Source: Candidatus Rokuibacteriota bacterium (GTDB taxonomy: Bacteria > Methylomirabilota > Methylomirabilia > Rokubacteriales > CSP1-6). From it: a DNA stretch of 64,000 bases. The notes below the pieces were generated by a model. That model did not search any database, was not told where the DNA came from, and saw only the letters and a list, made by a program, of their open reading frames with translations. Positions 8,278-16,717 of the stretch are shown in pieces. Position 1 is the stretch's first letter. Every line of letters begins with the position of its first letter. The stretch lies in NCBI GenBank assembly GCA_016200085.1, contig JACQFL010000032.1, positions 107,592 to 171,591 on the forward strand, in the 5' to 3' direction. The translations under genes and the position numbers were made by a program.

Positions 8278-8820
8278 ATGGACCGGTCGTGGTCCTCGCT
8301 CGGCTCCTCGACGGTATACGCGCGTGGCAAGCTCACCCTGCGCGAGGATCGGTGGCGGCTGCCGGACGGCCACGATCGCGTCTATCCCGTGCTCGCCGTC
8401 GGGGTGACGGTCGGCGTGCTGGGGTTCGTGGATGCCGGCCACGTCGTCCTCGTGCGCCAGTTCCGTCACCTCGCCCGCGAGCACGCCTGGGAGCTGCCGG
8501 GCGGCGGCGCGCTGGCCGGCGAGGATCCGATGGCGGCCGCCCAGCGCGAGCTGCGCGAGGAAGGCGGCTATCGCGCCGGGCGCCTCGTCTTCCTCACGCG
8601 CTTCTGGCCCTCGAGCGCCTACCTCGACGAGGTCGCGTACTGCTACGCGGGCTACGGTCTCGTGCCCGATCCCCTGCCCGCCGACGACGACGAGTTCCTC
8701 GAGCGCCGGGTGGTGCCGATCGCCCGGGCGGTGGGCATGGCGCTCGACGGCGAGATCACGGAGTCCGTCTCGAAGGTGACGCTGCTTCAGTACGTGGCCC
8801 GTCCGCCCGAGACGGGATGA
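8278..8820 (+). CDS. NUDIX hydrolase, ADP-ribose pyrophosphatase-like
   Basis: The 180-residue product contains a full Nudix box, G-x5-E-x7-RELREEGG, within GGGALAGEDPMAAAQRELRE. This box coordinates Mg2+ to hydrolyse a nucleoside diphosphate linked to another moiety. The N-terminal strand layout (VYARGKLTLREDRWRLPDG) and the run ITESVSKVTLLQY near the end are typical of ADP-ribose or nucleotide-sugar hydrolases of the NudF/YffH type. ATG 8278 sits just after a -10 box, suggesting a leaderless transcript. Its last 65 bases overlap the converging ABC ATPase gene. Confidence 0.85.
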   Translation: MDRSWSSLGSSTVYARGKLTLREDRWRLPDGHDRVYPVLAVGVTVGVLGFVDAGHVVLVRQFRHLAREHAWELPGGGALAGEDPMAAAQRELREEGGYRAGRLVFLTRFWPSSAYLDEVAYCYAGYGLVPDPLPADDDEFLERRVVPIARAVGMALDGEITESVSKVTLLQYVARPPETG

Positions 8821-9868
8821 CCACGCCGTCCTCGGGAGCAAAGGCGAGCAGTATCGGCTTCTTGCGGGCCACAGCGTGAGACTGGGCGTGAGGCAGATCG
8901 ACCCAGACCGGGCGGCCGTGGACCGCGACCTCGAGGCGGACGATGGGGCCGAGGAACGTGATGACCTCGACGATGCCCTCGAGGCGGTTCAGCCCCGCCG
9001 CCGGCGGCCCGTCGGGCACCATGGCGAGCTTCTCGGGACGCACGGACAGCGTGACGACCTCGCCGTCGCGCCGGCCGTCGAGGCGCGCGCGCAGCCGCGT
9101 GCCCTCCCACTCGAGCTCCCCCGCCGCCGCCGACACCACGCGCGCGGGCAGCAGGTTGGAGATCCCGATGAAGTCGGCGACGAAGTCCGTCCGCGGTGCG
9201 GCGTAGATCTCCTCGGGGCGGCCCACCTGCTCGATGCGGCCGTCGCGCATGACCGCGATGCGGTCCGCGATCGACAGCGCCTCCTCCTGGTCGTGGGTCA
9301 CGTACACGGTGGTGATCCCGAGGTCCTGCTGGATCTTCCTGATCTCGCCGCGCAGGCGCAGCCGGATCTTCGCGTCCAGCGCGGAGAGCGGCTCGTCGAG
9401 GAGCAGGATCGTCGGCCGCCGCGCCAGCGCCCGGGCCAGGGCCACGCGTTGCTGCTGGCCGCCAGAAAGCTGGTTGGCGTAGCGCTGCTCCATCCCCCCG
9501 AGGTTCGTCAGGGCGACCATCTCGCCCACGCGCTCGCGGATCTTCGCCTCCGGCCAGCGCGCCACCCGCAGGCCGAAGGCGACGTTCTCGGCGACGGTCA
9601 TGGTGGGAAAGAGCGCGTAGCTCTGGAACACGATCCCCACGCCGCGCTTGCGCGGGGGCACGTCGTTGACCGCGCGCCCGTCGAAGGCGACCTCGCCCGT
9701 GTCCGGCCGCTCGAATCCCGCGATCATCCTGAGCGTCGTGGTCTTGCCGCAGCCCGAGCCGCCGACGAGGCTGACGAGCTCGCCCTGGGCGATGTCCAGG
9801 GAGAGCCCGTCGACCGCGACGGCGGCGCCGAACCGCCGGGTGACGCCGGTGAGCGTGATTCGGGCCAT
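8756..9868 (-). CDS. ABC transporter ATP-binding protein, PotA/FbpC type
   Basis: A 370-residue ATPase with Walker A GGSGCGKTT (about 36-44), Q-loop, signature LSGGQQQR, Walker B ILLLDEP and the H-loop YVTHDQEEA, followed by a C-terminal TOBE region (SVRPEKLAMVPDG). It energises the permease and binding protein encoded upstream on the same strand. The architecture is that of spermidine/putrescine, Fe3+ or 2-aminoethylphosphonate importers. The C-terminal tail beyond the usual EDGVV ending runs into the NUDIX gene on the other strand. The start ATG 9868 lies 22 bases after the binding-protein stop. Confidence 0.93.
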   Translation of the reverse strand: MARITLTGVTRRFGAAVAVDGLSLDIAQGELVSLVGGSGCGKTTTLRMIAGFERPDTGEVAFDGRAVNDVPPRKRGVGIVFQSYALFPTMTVAENVAFGLRVARWPEAKIRERVGEMVALTNLGGMEQRYANQLSGGQQQRVALARALARRPTILLLDEPLSALDAKIRLRLRGEIRKIQQDLGITTVYVTHDQEEALSIADRIAVMRDGRIEQVGRPEEIYAAPRTDFVADFIGISNLLPARVVSAAAGELEWEGTRLRARLDGRRDGEVVTLSVRPEKLAMVPDGPPAAGLNRLEGIVEVITFLGPIVRLEVAVHGRPVWVDLPHAQSHAVARKKPILLAFAPEDGVVIPSRADGPRTEAASPSRRTP

Positions 9869-9890
9869 CAGCGCCCCCCGCGGAGCCTGC

Positions 9891-10892
9891 CTACCGCGAG
9901 AACTTCTCCAGCCACTTCTTCACCAGCCGGTCCTTGTCGTGGGCGGCCTTCACGAAATCGAGGTTGATGAGGTTCATCTCGGAGATCTTCTGGCCGCTCA
10001 CGGGGACGTCGGGGCGCGAGATCCCCGCCCCGCGCCAGCCGGCGTAGCCGGTCATCGCGGACTTCGACACCGCCCAGTCGAGGAAGCGCCGGGCGTTCTC
10101 GGGGTTCTTCGCGCCCTTGACGAGCGCGTTGCCCTCGAAGGTCCACGCCACGCCGTCCGACGGGAAGACCACGTCGATCGGCGCGCCGTTCTTCTTGGCC
10201 ACCTCCACCTCGTAGGCCAGCGCGATGCCGATGGGGGTCTCGCCGGAGGCCGCCATGCGACCCGGCGCGCCGCCCGACTTCGTCACTTGCGACAGGTTCC
10301 GGTCGAGCGCGGTGTAGTACTCGAAGGCCTTGTCCTCGCCCAGCCGCCCGACGTGGCCGGCGAGCAGGAGGTACGCCGTGCCGGACGTGGAGGGATTGGA
10401 CATCACGATGTGGCCCTTGTACTTCGGATCCAGCAGGTCGTTCCACGTCCGCGGCGACGTCAGCTTCAGCTCCGCCATCTTCTTCTGGTTCGTCGCGAAG
10501 GCCACGGTGAGCAGCGTCACGCCCTGCCAGGCGTTCTGGGGATGCTTGAACCGTGCGGGGATCACCTGCGACTCCTTGGCCGCGTACGCCTCGAGCAGTC
10601 CCTTGTCGGCGGCGCCCGTCAGGTAGTCGTTGAACACGCCCCAGATGACGTCGGCCTGGGGATTGGCCTTCTCCGCCTCCACGCGGGCCATGATCGGGCC
10701 CGTCGAGCCACGGATGTACGAGGCCTTGGCCGCGAGGTCGGGCAGGTCCTTCTTGAACTGCTCCCAGAAGTCCTTGAGCTCGTTCTCCTCGTACGCCGTG
10801 TAGATGACGAGCTTCTCCTCGGCGGCCGGGACCACCGTGGACAGCGGCAGCAGCATGACCATCGCGAGTAGCGGCACCCACAGTCGACGCAT
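9891..10892 (-). CDS. ABC transporter solute-binding protein, family 1 (Fe3+/polyamine/phosphonate type)
   Basis: A 333-residue periplasmic protein with signal MRRLWVPLLAMVMLLPLSTV cleaved near PAAEE. It then has LVIYTAYEENELKDFWEQFK, the opening of the AfuA/FbpA-like binding proteins, and SNPSTSGTAYLLLAGHVGRL further on, where such proteins often place ligand or phosphate contacts. Start ATG 10892 has a good GAGGAGA site. The gene lies between its permease (upstream) and ATPase (downstream), so the three make a complete importer. The ligand is not settled by sequence; Fe3+, a polyamine or an organophosphonate are possible. Confidence 0.88.
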   Translation of the reverse strand: MRRLWVPLLAMVMLLPLSTVVPAAEEKLVIYTAYEENELKDFWEQFKKDLPDLAAKASYIRGSTGPIMARVEAEKANPQADVIWGVFNDYLTGAADKGLLEAYAAKESQVIPARFKHPQNAWQGVTLLTVAFATNQKKMAELKLTSPRTWNDLLDPKYKGHIVMSNPSTSGTAYLLLAGHVGRLGEDKAFEYYTALDRNLSQVTKSGGAPGRMAASGETPIGIALAYEVEVAKKNGAPIDVVFPSDGVAWTFEGNALVKGAKNPENARRFLDWAVSKSAMTGYAGWRGAGISRPDVPVSGQKISEMNLINLDFVKAAHDKDRLVKKWLEKFSR

Positions 10893-10945
10893 TGGCGGTT
10901 TCTCCTCTCGTGTTCCCGGGCCGCCGTCGGACGGCCGGGGCCTCT

Positions 10946-12616
10946 TCACACCTTCAAGATGGCGACCCGCTCGCCGCCCATCAGGGCGCGCAGCAGCAGG
11001 ACTGCGCCGATGACGATCGCGAGGATGATCGTGCCCAGCGCGCACGCCACGCCGGGGTAGCCGTTCTCGACCTGGTTCAGGATGGCGACCGAGCCCAGGT
11101 TGAAGCCCGGGTAGATGAGGAAGATCACCGCGCTCACGGTGACCATCCCGTTGATGAAGAAGTACACGAAGATCGAGAAGGCGGTGCCCGTGAGCAGGGG
11201 CAGGACCACGCGCACGAAGGTACGCAGGCTGCTCGCCCCCAGGCTCACGGCCGCCTCCTCGATGGCGGGGTCGATCTGCTTCAGCGTGTTGATGGCCGCC
11301 AGCACCGCCACCGGGAACTTCCAGAACACCACGCTGGTGACGAGGATCCAGAGGGTGCCCGTCAGCAGCAGCGGCGGCACGTTGAAGGCCAGGATGTAGC
11401 CCACGCCGATCACCGTGCCCGGCAGCGCCGCCGGCAGCAGTGCGAGCCCCTCGATGACGCGGCGCGCGGGCGGCCGCTTGCGCTCCACGATGTAGGCGGT
11501 CACCAAGGCCACCAGGGTGCCGACGATTCCCGAGACCAGCGCGAGCTTCACGCTGTTCCAGATCGGCCACGCGCCCTCGGCCGTGGACTTGAAGGTGTAG
11601 TGCACGAGCGAGAGCGACCAGTCCGACCCCCACAGCCTGACGAACGAGCCGAGAGGGATGAGGCCGTAGATCACGCCGATGAAGAGGGCGACGCCCATGG
11701 CGGCGGCGAAGAGCGGCCATCGCACGGCCGGCGCCGTCGGGCGCAGCGCCGTCCGCGCCCCGGCCGACACGGTCACGTAGGACTTCGAGCCGACCCAGTA
11801 CGTGTTGATGGCGTAGGCGATCAGGCAGGGCACGATGAGCACGACGCTCATCGTCGCGCCCGCCGCGAAGTTGCTCATGCCGATGACCTGCGCGTAGATC
11901 TCCGTCGCCAGCACGTTGTAGCGCCCGCCGATCAGGATGGGATTGCCGAAGTCCGTCATGCAGAGGATGAACACGATGAGCGCGGCGGAGGCCAGCCCCG
12001 GCCGCGCGAGCGACAGCGTCACCCGCCGCAGCGTGGTCAGCGCGCCCGCCCCGAGGTTCTCGGCGGCCTCCTCCAGCGAGGTGTCGATGTTGCCGAGCAC
12101 GTTGGCGAGCAGGATGTAGGCCGGGGGCAGGAACGTGAAGACCTGCGAGACCACGATGCCCTCGAAGCCGTAGATGCTCCAGGAGAGCCCCAGCGCGCGG
12201 GTGACGACCCCGTTGCGGCCGAAGAGCAGGATGAACGCGAGCGACACCAGGAACGGGGGCGAGATCAGGGGCAGCAGGCTCATGAGCGACACGAACCGCT
12301 TGCCCGGGATGTCCGTGCGGGTCACCGCGTAGGCGAGCACGAGGGCGATGGCCACCGTCAGCACGGTGGACACGGCGGAGACGGCCAGGCTGTTGAGGAG
12401 GATGCCGAAGAGCCGCCACGAGCCGAAGAAGTCCGCGAAGTGGGCCAGCGTCATCCCGGCCGGCCCCTGCAGGCTGATGGCGAGGACTTTCACCACGGGC
12501 CAGACCACGAACGTCAGGAGCAGGGCGAGCACGGCGAGAGCGGCCAGCGCCACGCCGGGCTCGCCGCGCACCCGCGCCGCCGGCGAGGCCAGGGCGCCCG
12601 GGACGGGAGAGGTCAT
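10946..12616 (-). CDS. ABC transporter permease, two fused BPD domains (FbpB/AfuB type)
   Basis: A 556-residue membrane protein with about 12 hydrophobic segments in two homologous halves. Each half has an EAA loop: EEAAENLGAGALTTLRRVTL in the first and EEAAVSLGASSLRTFVRVVL in the second. This doubled architecture is characteristic of ferric-iron and related importers where one polypeptide forms the whole pore. The stop is followed 53 bases later by the binding-protein start, and ATG 12616 lies 8 bases after the SDR stop, so the order SDR-permease-binding protein-ATPase is one transcription unit. Confidence 0.92.
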   Translation of the reverse strand: MTSPVPGALASPAARVRGEPGVALAALAVLALLLTFVVWPVVKVLAISLQGPAGMTLAHFADFFGSWRLFGILLNSLAVSAVSTVLTVAIALVLAYAVTRTDIPGKRFVSLMSLLPLISPPFLVSLAFILLFGRNGVVTRALGLSWSIYGFEGIVVSQVFTFLPPAYILLANVLGNIDTSLEEAAENLGAGALTTLRRVTLSLARPGLASAALIVFILCMTDFGNPILIGGRYNVLATEIYAQVIGMSNFAAGATMSVVLIVPCLIAYAINTYWVGSKSYVTVSAGARTALRPTAPAVRWPLFAAAMGVALFIGVIYGLIPLGSFVRLWGSDWSLSLVHYTFKSTAEGAWPIWNSVKLALVSGIVGTLVALVTAYIVERKRPPARRVIEGLALLPAALPGTVIGVGYILAFNVPPLLLTGTLWILVTSVVFWKFPVAVLAAINTLKQIDPAIEEAAVSLGASSLRTFVRVVLPLLTGTAFSIFVYFFINGMVTVSAVIFLIYPGFNLGSVAILNQVENGYPGVACALGTIILAIVIGAVLLLRALMGGERVAILKV

Positions 12617-12624
12617 CGCCCGCG

Positions 12625-13389
12625 TCAGCCCGCCGTGAAGCCGCCGTCGACGACCAGCTCGGCGCCCGTCATGAACGACGAGTCCTCGCTGGCCAGGAAG
12701 AGCGCCACGGTGGCGATCTCGCGGGGCCGGGCGATGCGGCCGAGCGGGATGCCGGTCTCGAACTCCCGGCGGATCTCCGGGGTGAGGTACGGCGCCTGCA
12801 GCGGCGTGTCCACGATGCCCGGATGGATGATGTTGCAGCGGATCCCGTCCCGCGCGAACTGGATGGCCAGGGACTTGGTGAGCGAGATCAGCGCGCCCTT
12901 GGCCGCCGTGTAGGCGTCCTGGGCGCGGGTGAAGCCGGCGAGCGCGGACACCGAGCCCATCAGGATGATCGAGCCGCCCCCCGCCCGCCGGAGGTGGGGG
13001 ATGCCGTGCTTGGTCACCCAGAAGACCGACTTGAGGTTGATGGCCATCACGCGCTCCCACCAGCGGTCGTCGGTCTCCAGCACCGAGCGGTCGCGGTCCT
13101 TCCAGAGCACGCCGGCGTTGTTGTGGAGCACGTGCAGGGCGCCGAACCGCCCCACGCCCTCCTCGACCATGCGCAGGACGTCGGCTTCGAGGGCGACGTC
13201 GCCCGCCACGGCCAGCGCCTGACCGCCCGCCTTCTCGACGTCGGCCGCGGTGGCGTGCGCCGCCGGCTCGTCGATGTCGCCGACGATCACCCGCGCGCCC
13301 TCCTCGGCGAAGAGCAGGGCGCACTCCCGCCCCATGCCCATCCCCGCCCCCGTGATCAGCGCCACCTTCCCCGCGAGCCGATCACCCAC
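12625..13389 (-). CDS. short-chain dehydrogenase/reductase (SDR)
   Basis: A 254-residue classical SDR. The NAD(P) motif is TGAGMGMGR, the structural motif is NNAG, and the catalytic Ser and YxxxK are seen in GSVSALAGFTRAQDAYTAAK. The Asp in VIVGDIDEPA at the end of beta-2 suggests NAD+ preference. It starts with GTG 13389. It sits between the glutamine synthetase-like gene and the ABC importer, which suggests it oxidises the imported compound or a product of it (inference). Confidence 0.9.
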   Translation of the reverse strand: MGDRLAGKVALITGAGMGMGRECALLFAEEGARVIVGDIDEPAAHATAADVEKAGGQALAVAGDVALEADVLRMVEEGVGRFGALHVLHNNAGVLWKDRDRSVLETDDRWWERVMAINLKSVFWVTKHGIPHLRRAGGGSIILMGSVSALAGFTRAQDAYTAAKGALISLTKSLAIQFARDGIRCNIIHPGIVDTPLQAPYLTPEIRREFETGIPLGRIARPREIATVALFLASEDSSFMTGAELVVDGGFTAG

Positions 13390-13420
13390 GACCGCGCCTC
13401 CTTGGTGCCTGCGAGATCGC

Positions 13421-14797
13421 TCAGATTCGCTCGAAGTTACGCTTGAGCTCCCAGTCCGTGACCGCGGCGTCGTAGGCCTGCTGCTCGAGGCGGGCGGCGT
13501 GCAGGTAGTGCTCGACGACGCGGTCGCCGAACGCCGCCCGCGCCAGCTTCGACCGCTCGAGCTCGCCGACGGCCTCGCGCAGGGTCTTGGGCACCTGCGG
13601 CAGCGTCGCGTCCTCGTAGGCGTTGCCCTCGTGGAGCCTGGGGGCCTTGAGCCTCGCGCCGATGCCGTGCAGCCCGGCCGCGATCGTCGCCGCGAAGGCC
13701 AGGTAGGGGTTGGCGTCGGCGCCCGGGATGCGATTCTCCACGCGCAGCCCGTCGCCCTCGCCGCAGAGGCGGAAGCCGCACGTGCGATTGTCCCAGCCCG
13801 CCACGATACGCGTGGGCGCGAAGGAGCCCGCCTGGTAGCGCTTGTAGGAGTTCACGGTGGGGGCGTAGAAGTACGCCAGCTCGCGGGCCAGCGCGAGCTG
13901 CCCCGCGAGCCACGCGCCGAAGAGCGGACCGCCCGCGCCCTTGCGGTGAGCGCCGCCGCGCGGGGCGAAGAGCGCGCGGCGCCCGTGACGGTCCCACACG
14001 GAGGAGTGCACGTGGAAGGACGAGCCCGCGGCGCCGGCGTCGTACTTCGCCATGAACGTGAGCGACACGCCCTGCAGGTGCGCGATCTCCTTGGCCCCGT
14101 GCTTGTAGAGGCTGGCGCGGTCGGCCATCTCGAGGGCCTCGGCGTAGACGAGGTTGATCTCCTCCTGGCCGCGGCCCCACTCTCCCTTCGACGTCTCCAC
14201 GGGCACATCGGCGGCCTCCATGCCGTTGCGGATGGCGCGGATGAGCGGCTCCTCCTTGGACGTCTGGAGGATGTGATAGTCCTCGAGGTAGCCGGACACC
14301 GGCGTGAGCCCCTGGTATCGCTTGGCGCGCGCCTCGTCGTACGACTCGCGGAAGCAGTAGAGCTCCAGCTCCGCCGCCGTCTTGACCAGGTACCCGAGCT
14401 TGGCCGCGCGCTCGATCTGCCGGCGCAGGATCCACCGGGGCGCCTCTTCGATGGGCTCGCCGTCCTCGCTCCAGACGTCGCAGAAGACCAGCGCGGTCTT
14501 GGGCAGCCACGGGATGAGCCGCGCCGTCGAGAGGTCGGGGACCATCTTCATGTCGCCGTAGCCGCGCTCCCACGACGTGAGCTTGAAGCCCGGCAGCGGC
14601 TCCATCTCCATGTCCACCGTGAAGAGGTAAATGCAGGCGTGCACGCCGTGACCGGCGACGGAGTCCAGGAAATGGCGGCCGACGATCCGCTTGCCCATCA
14701 GGCGGCCGTATCCGTCGGAAAACACGGTGAGCACGGTGTCGACGTCGCCCCGCCGGATGAGCGCCTCGAGCGAGCGGGCGTCGAGCCGGCCGGACAT
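13421..14797 (-). CDS. glutamine synthetase-family ligase (GlnA/PuuA-like)
   Basis: The 458-residue product has the glutamine synthetase catalytic layout: an N-terminal beta-grasp part and the ATP/glutamate-binding body with SSFHVHSSVWD (His in the GxxxHxH-like motif), NSYKRYQAGSFAPTR and the C-terminal RVENRIPGADANPYLAFAA. Members that sit beside amine transporters and dehydrogenases are often gamma-glutamyl-amine ligases (PuuA type) rather than nitrogen-assimilating GlnA; no adenylylation-loop Tyr motif was noted. Together with the SDR and importer it points to uptake and gamma-glutamylation of an amine (inference). ATG 14797 is followed 7 bases upstream by a TACTAT -10 box, so its mRNA may be leaderless. 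Confidence 0.87.
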   Translation of the reverse strand: MSGRLDARSLEALIRRGDVDTVLTVFSDGYGRLMGKRIVGRHFLDSVAGHGVHACIYLFTVDMEMEPLPGFKLTSWERGYGDMKMVPDLSTARLIPWLPKTALVFCDVWSEDGEPIEEAPRWILRRQIERAAKLGYLVKTAAELELYCFRESYDEARAKRYQGLTPVSGYLEDYHILQTSKEEPLIRAIRNGMEAADVPVETSKGEWGRGQEEINLVYAEALEMADRASLYKHGAKEIAHLQGVSLTFMAKYDAGAAGSSFHVHSSVWDRHGRRALFAPRGGAHRKGAGGPLFGAWLAGQLALARELAYFYAPTVNSYKRYQAGSFAPTRIVAGWDNRTCGFRLCGEGDGLRVENRIPGADANPYLAFAATIAAGLHGIGARLKAPRLHEGNAYEDATLPQVPKTLREAVGELERSKLARAAFGDRVVEHYLHAARLEQQAYDAAVTDWELKRNFERI

Positions 14798-14804
14798 GAC
14801 GCGG

Positions 14805-14810
14805 ATAGTA
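14805..14810 (-). promoter_or_regulatory. -10 element TACTAT for the glutamine synthetase-like operon
   Basis: TACTAT on the minus strand ends seven bases before ATG 14797, a placement that gives a leaderless transcript. No convincing -35 is visible. Confidence 0.4.
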
Positions 14811-14835
14811 GCGCAGCGCCCCGCGGTTGACTACG

Positions 14836-15189
14836 ATGTCGGTCATGGATCGAACGGGGCCCGTGACGGGGCGGCTCGCCGCCGTCGTGCTCGCCGCGCT
14901 CACCCTGGCCGCGCCCGGCCTCGTGACCGGCCAGTGGGCGGGCGCGCCCGCGCAATGGGCATTGCCCAGCCGCGACTCGAGCGCCGTCCTCGTTGCGTAC
15001 CTGCCCGTCGCGCGCCGCTATCGCGTCTGCAACGACTCCCACTCCGCGGTCGTGCTGACCGCGGACTCGCCCGAGCGCGAGTTGCCGCTGCCGCCGCGGA
15101 GCTGCATCGACGTGCAGGCGCACACGATGACGGTCAGCCAGCGCGGCGTGGGGATCCCGGCGCGCGGGACGTACCAGACGATCGACTGA
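14836..15189 (+). CDS. small secreted hypothetical protein
   Basis: A 117-residue protein with a hydrophobic N-terminal signal (RLAAVVLAALTLAAPGLVTG) and a mature part with two cysteines (YRVCNDSHS and PPRSCIDV), probably a periplasmic disulfide. I do not recognise a family. ATG 14836 is used; ATG 14845 or TTG 14827 are alternatives. It diverges from the glutamine synthetase-like gene with about 38 bases between starts and is followed directly by a strong G/C hairpin at 15201. Confidence 0.5.
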   Translation: MSVMDRTGPVTGRLAAVVLAALTLAAPGLVTGQWAGAPAQWALPSRDSSAVLVAYLPVARRYRVCNDSHSAVVLTADSPERELPLPPRSCIDVQAHTMTVSQRGVGIPARGTYQTID

Positions 15190-15200
15190 CCTAACTAACT

Positions 15201-15350
15201 GGGGGGCTCCGAGCGCCCCCCAGACCCCCCAGCGCTCGGGACGCTGCGGGGAACCCGCGGCGCCCCTCGATCCCACCGCGCGCAAACCGGGGGCTCCCAG
15301 CGCTCTCCAGACCCCCCCAACGCTCGGCGCGCCCCGGGACCCCCGCGGGC
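15201..15350 (+). repeat. G/C-rich hairpin and two degenerate direct repeats (terminator-like)
   Basis: GGGGGGC pairs with GCCCCCC at 15201-15221, 12 bases after the stop of the small secreted gene, as an intrinsic-terminator-like stem without a U tract. The block GGGGGCTCC-AGCGC-CCAGACCCCCC-AGCGCTCGG at 15201-15240 recurs in altered form at about 15289-15329. No open frame in this stretch looks like a gene. Confidence 0.5.
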
Positions 15351-15351
15351 T

Positions 15352-15577
15352 AGTGTCTTGAGTCTGAAGTTCGTCGTCACGTCCGACCGAGGTGGGGCGG
15401 GCAGGGGGCCGGGTTGGTTGAGCAAGCCGTGGAGTAGGCGTGGTCTCTCCGAAGACGATCACGATGCGAGCGCGCGCCGCTCGGTAACGACAGTCAGTCG
15501 GCTTGTCCAACCGACCCCGGCCCCCTGCCCGCCCCACCTCACGCCACGCGATGACGAACGTCGGACTCAGGACCCTA
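15352..15577. repeat. imperfect inverted repeat, about 76-base arms around a 74-base spacer
   Basis: The arm at 15352-15427 and the arm at 15502-15577 are reverse complements of each other with scattered mismatches. Both share the 22-base core around GGTGGGGCGGGCAGGGGGCC (15391-15410 on the left arm), and flanking CTTGAGTC/CCTGAGTC and TTCGTC segments. The spacer has no gene. The right arm overlaps the last codon of the M50 protease gene. The structure could be a non-autonomous mobile element (MITE-like), a bidirectional terminator or a structured RNA. Confidence 0.7.
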
Positions 15578-16708
15578 GCTGATCTGGACGGGGATCGGGG
15601 GCAGGAGCAGGACGAACAGGATCAGGCAGACGACGCCGACGACCCGGCGGGCAGGCGTGAGCGGCGTGACGTCGTCCATCGGCGGGACGTGGCCGAAGAA
15701 GCGCATCAGCATCCAGATCAGCGCCGCCCACACGAACCACGTGGACGCCCACGTCACCAGCCCGAGGCCGAGGATCCCGAGGAGCGTGAGATGTCCGACC
15801 AGCCGGTGGTGGCCGGGGAAGAGCGCATAGGCGATCCGGCCGCCGTCGAGCTGGCCGACGGGAATCAGGTTGAGCGCGGTGACGAAGAGGCCGGCCCACG
15901 CCGCGTCGGCGACGGGATGCGTGTAGATCATCATGCCGGGGGGGACGGCGCCGAACCACGCGTGCAGCAGCACGCGCATGAGCAGCGAGTCGCCGAAGAC
16001 CAGGCCGCCGCCGGGCGGCGCCGGCGCCACCGTCGACCAGACGATGCCCAGCAGGATGGCGGGCAAGGCCACCACCAGCCCGGCCAGGGGACCCGCCGCG
16101 GCGATGTCGAACAGCGCGTTGCGATCGCGCGCGGGCGAGCGCATCCGGATGAGCGCGCCCATCGTGCCGAACAGGAGGAAGGGCGCCGGGATGAAGTACG
16201 GCAGGCTCACCACGGCGCGGTAATAGCGGGCCGTGAAGTAGTGGCCGAACTCGTGGAAGGTCAGGATGGCGAGCAGCGTGACGGCGAACGGGACGCCGGC
16301 CAGGAAGAACCATGGCGTCCGGCGGAGCGCATCGAAGGTCGGCGAACCGGCGGAGAGCAGCCCCGCGAACAGCACGGACAGGCACGTGAGCACGAAGAGG
16401 ACGACGTTGACGGTGGCCTTCTCCGGCGCCGCCGCCGCCATCGGCCAGGCCTGGAGCACGACGTCGGCGCCGTCGGCGCGGAGGAACGGTGTGAAGCCGA
16501 GCGGCTCGAGGCGCGGAAGCAGGACGTCGAGCGCGCGCGCGGCGGGCACGAGCAGCGCGCCCCGGTAGACGAACACGCTGCCCCGCACGGTCCGCTCGCG
16601 CGGGACGAAGACATCACGGATGGCCTGATGCAGAAGCGTGTCCACGACAAGCGGATCGGCGGCCGGCGCCGGGCCCGGACGCGGCCGTCGCGACGGCCAG
16701 AGGCGCAT
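15575..16708 (-). CDS. site-2 protease family (M50) intramembrane zinc metalloprotease
   Basis: A 377-residue polytopic protein. The zinc motif HEFGH is at residues 152-156 inside a transmembrane helix, and the partner motif NLIPVGQLDGG lies near residue 285, as in M50 proteases that cut membrane proteins within the bilayer. A cytoplasmic N-terminal region of about 95 residues precedes the first helix, as in the EGY/SREBP-site-2-like bacterial proteins. The substrate is unknown. It follows the RNase III-like gene by 9 bases and probably belongs to the same transcript. Its stop codon lies inside the right arm of the inverted repeat. Confidence 0.88.
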   Translation of the reverse strand: MRLWPSRRPRPGPAPAADPLVVDTLLHQAIRDVFVPRERTVRGSVFVYRGALLVPAARALDVLLPRLEPLGFTPFLRADGADVVLQAWPMAAAAPEKATVNVVLFVLTCLSVLFAGLLSAGSPTFDALRRTPWFFLAGVPFAVTLLAILTFHEFGHYFTARYYRAVVSLPYFIPAPFLLFGTMGALIRMRSPARDRNALFDIAAAGPLAGLVVALPAILLGIVWSTVAPAPPGGGLVFGDSLLMRVLLHAWFGAVPPGMMIYTHPVADAAWAGLFVTALNLIPVGQLDGGRIAYALFPGHHRLVGHLTLLGILGLGLVTWASTWFVWAALIWMLMRFFGHVPPMDDVTPLTPARRVVGVVCLILFVLLLPPIPVQIS

Positions 16709-16717
16709 GCGATCAGG

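Noticed and set aside
8876..15000. Long plus-strand frames opposite the ABC, SDR and glutamine synthetase-like genes
   Set aside because: Arg/Ala/Pro-rich translations without motifs; they mirror conserved minus-strand genes.
15352..15577. CRISPR array or tRNA in the repeat region
   Set aside because: There are only two arms, in inverted order, with no regular spacers, and no cloverleaf folds from the sequence.
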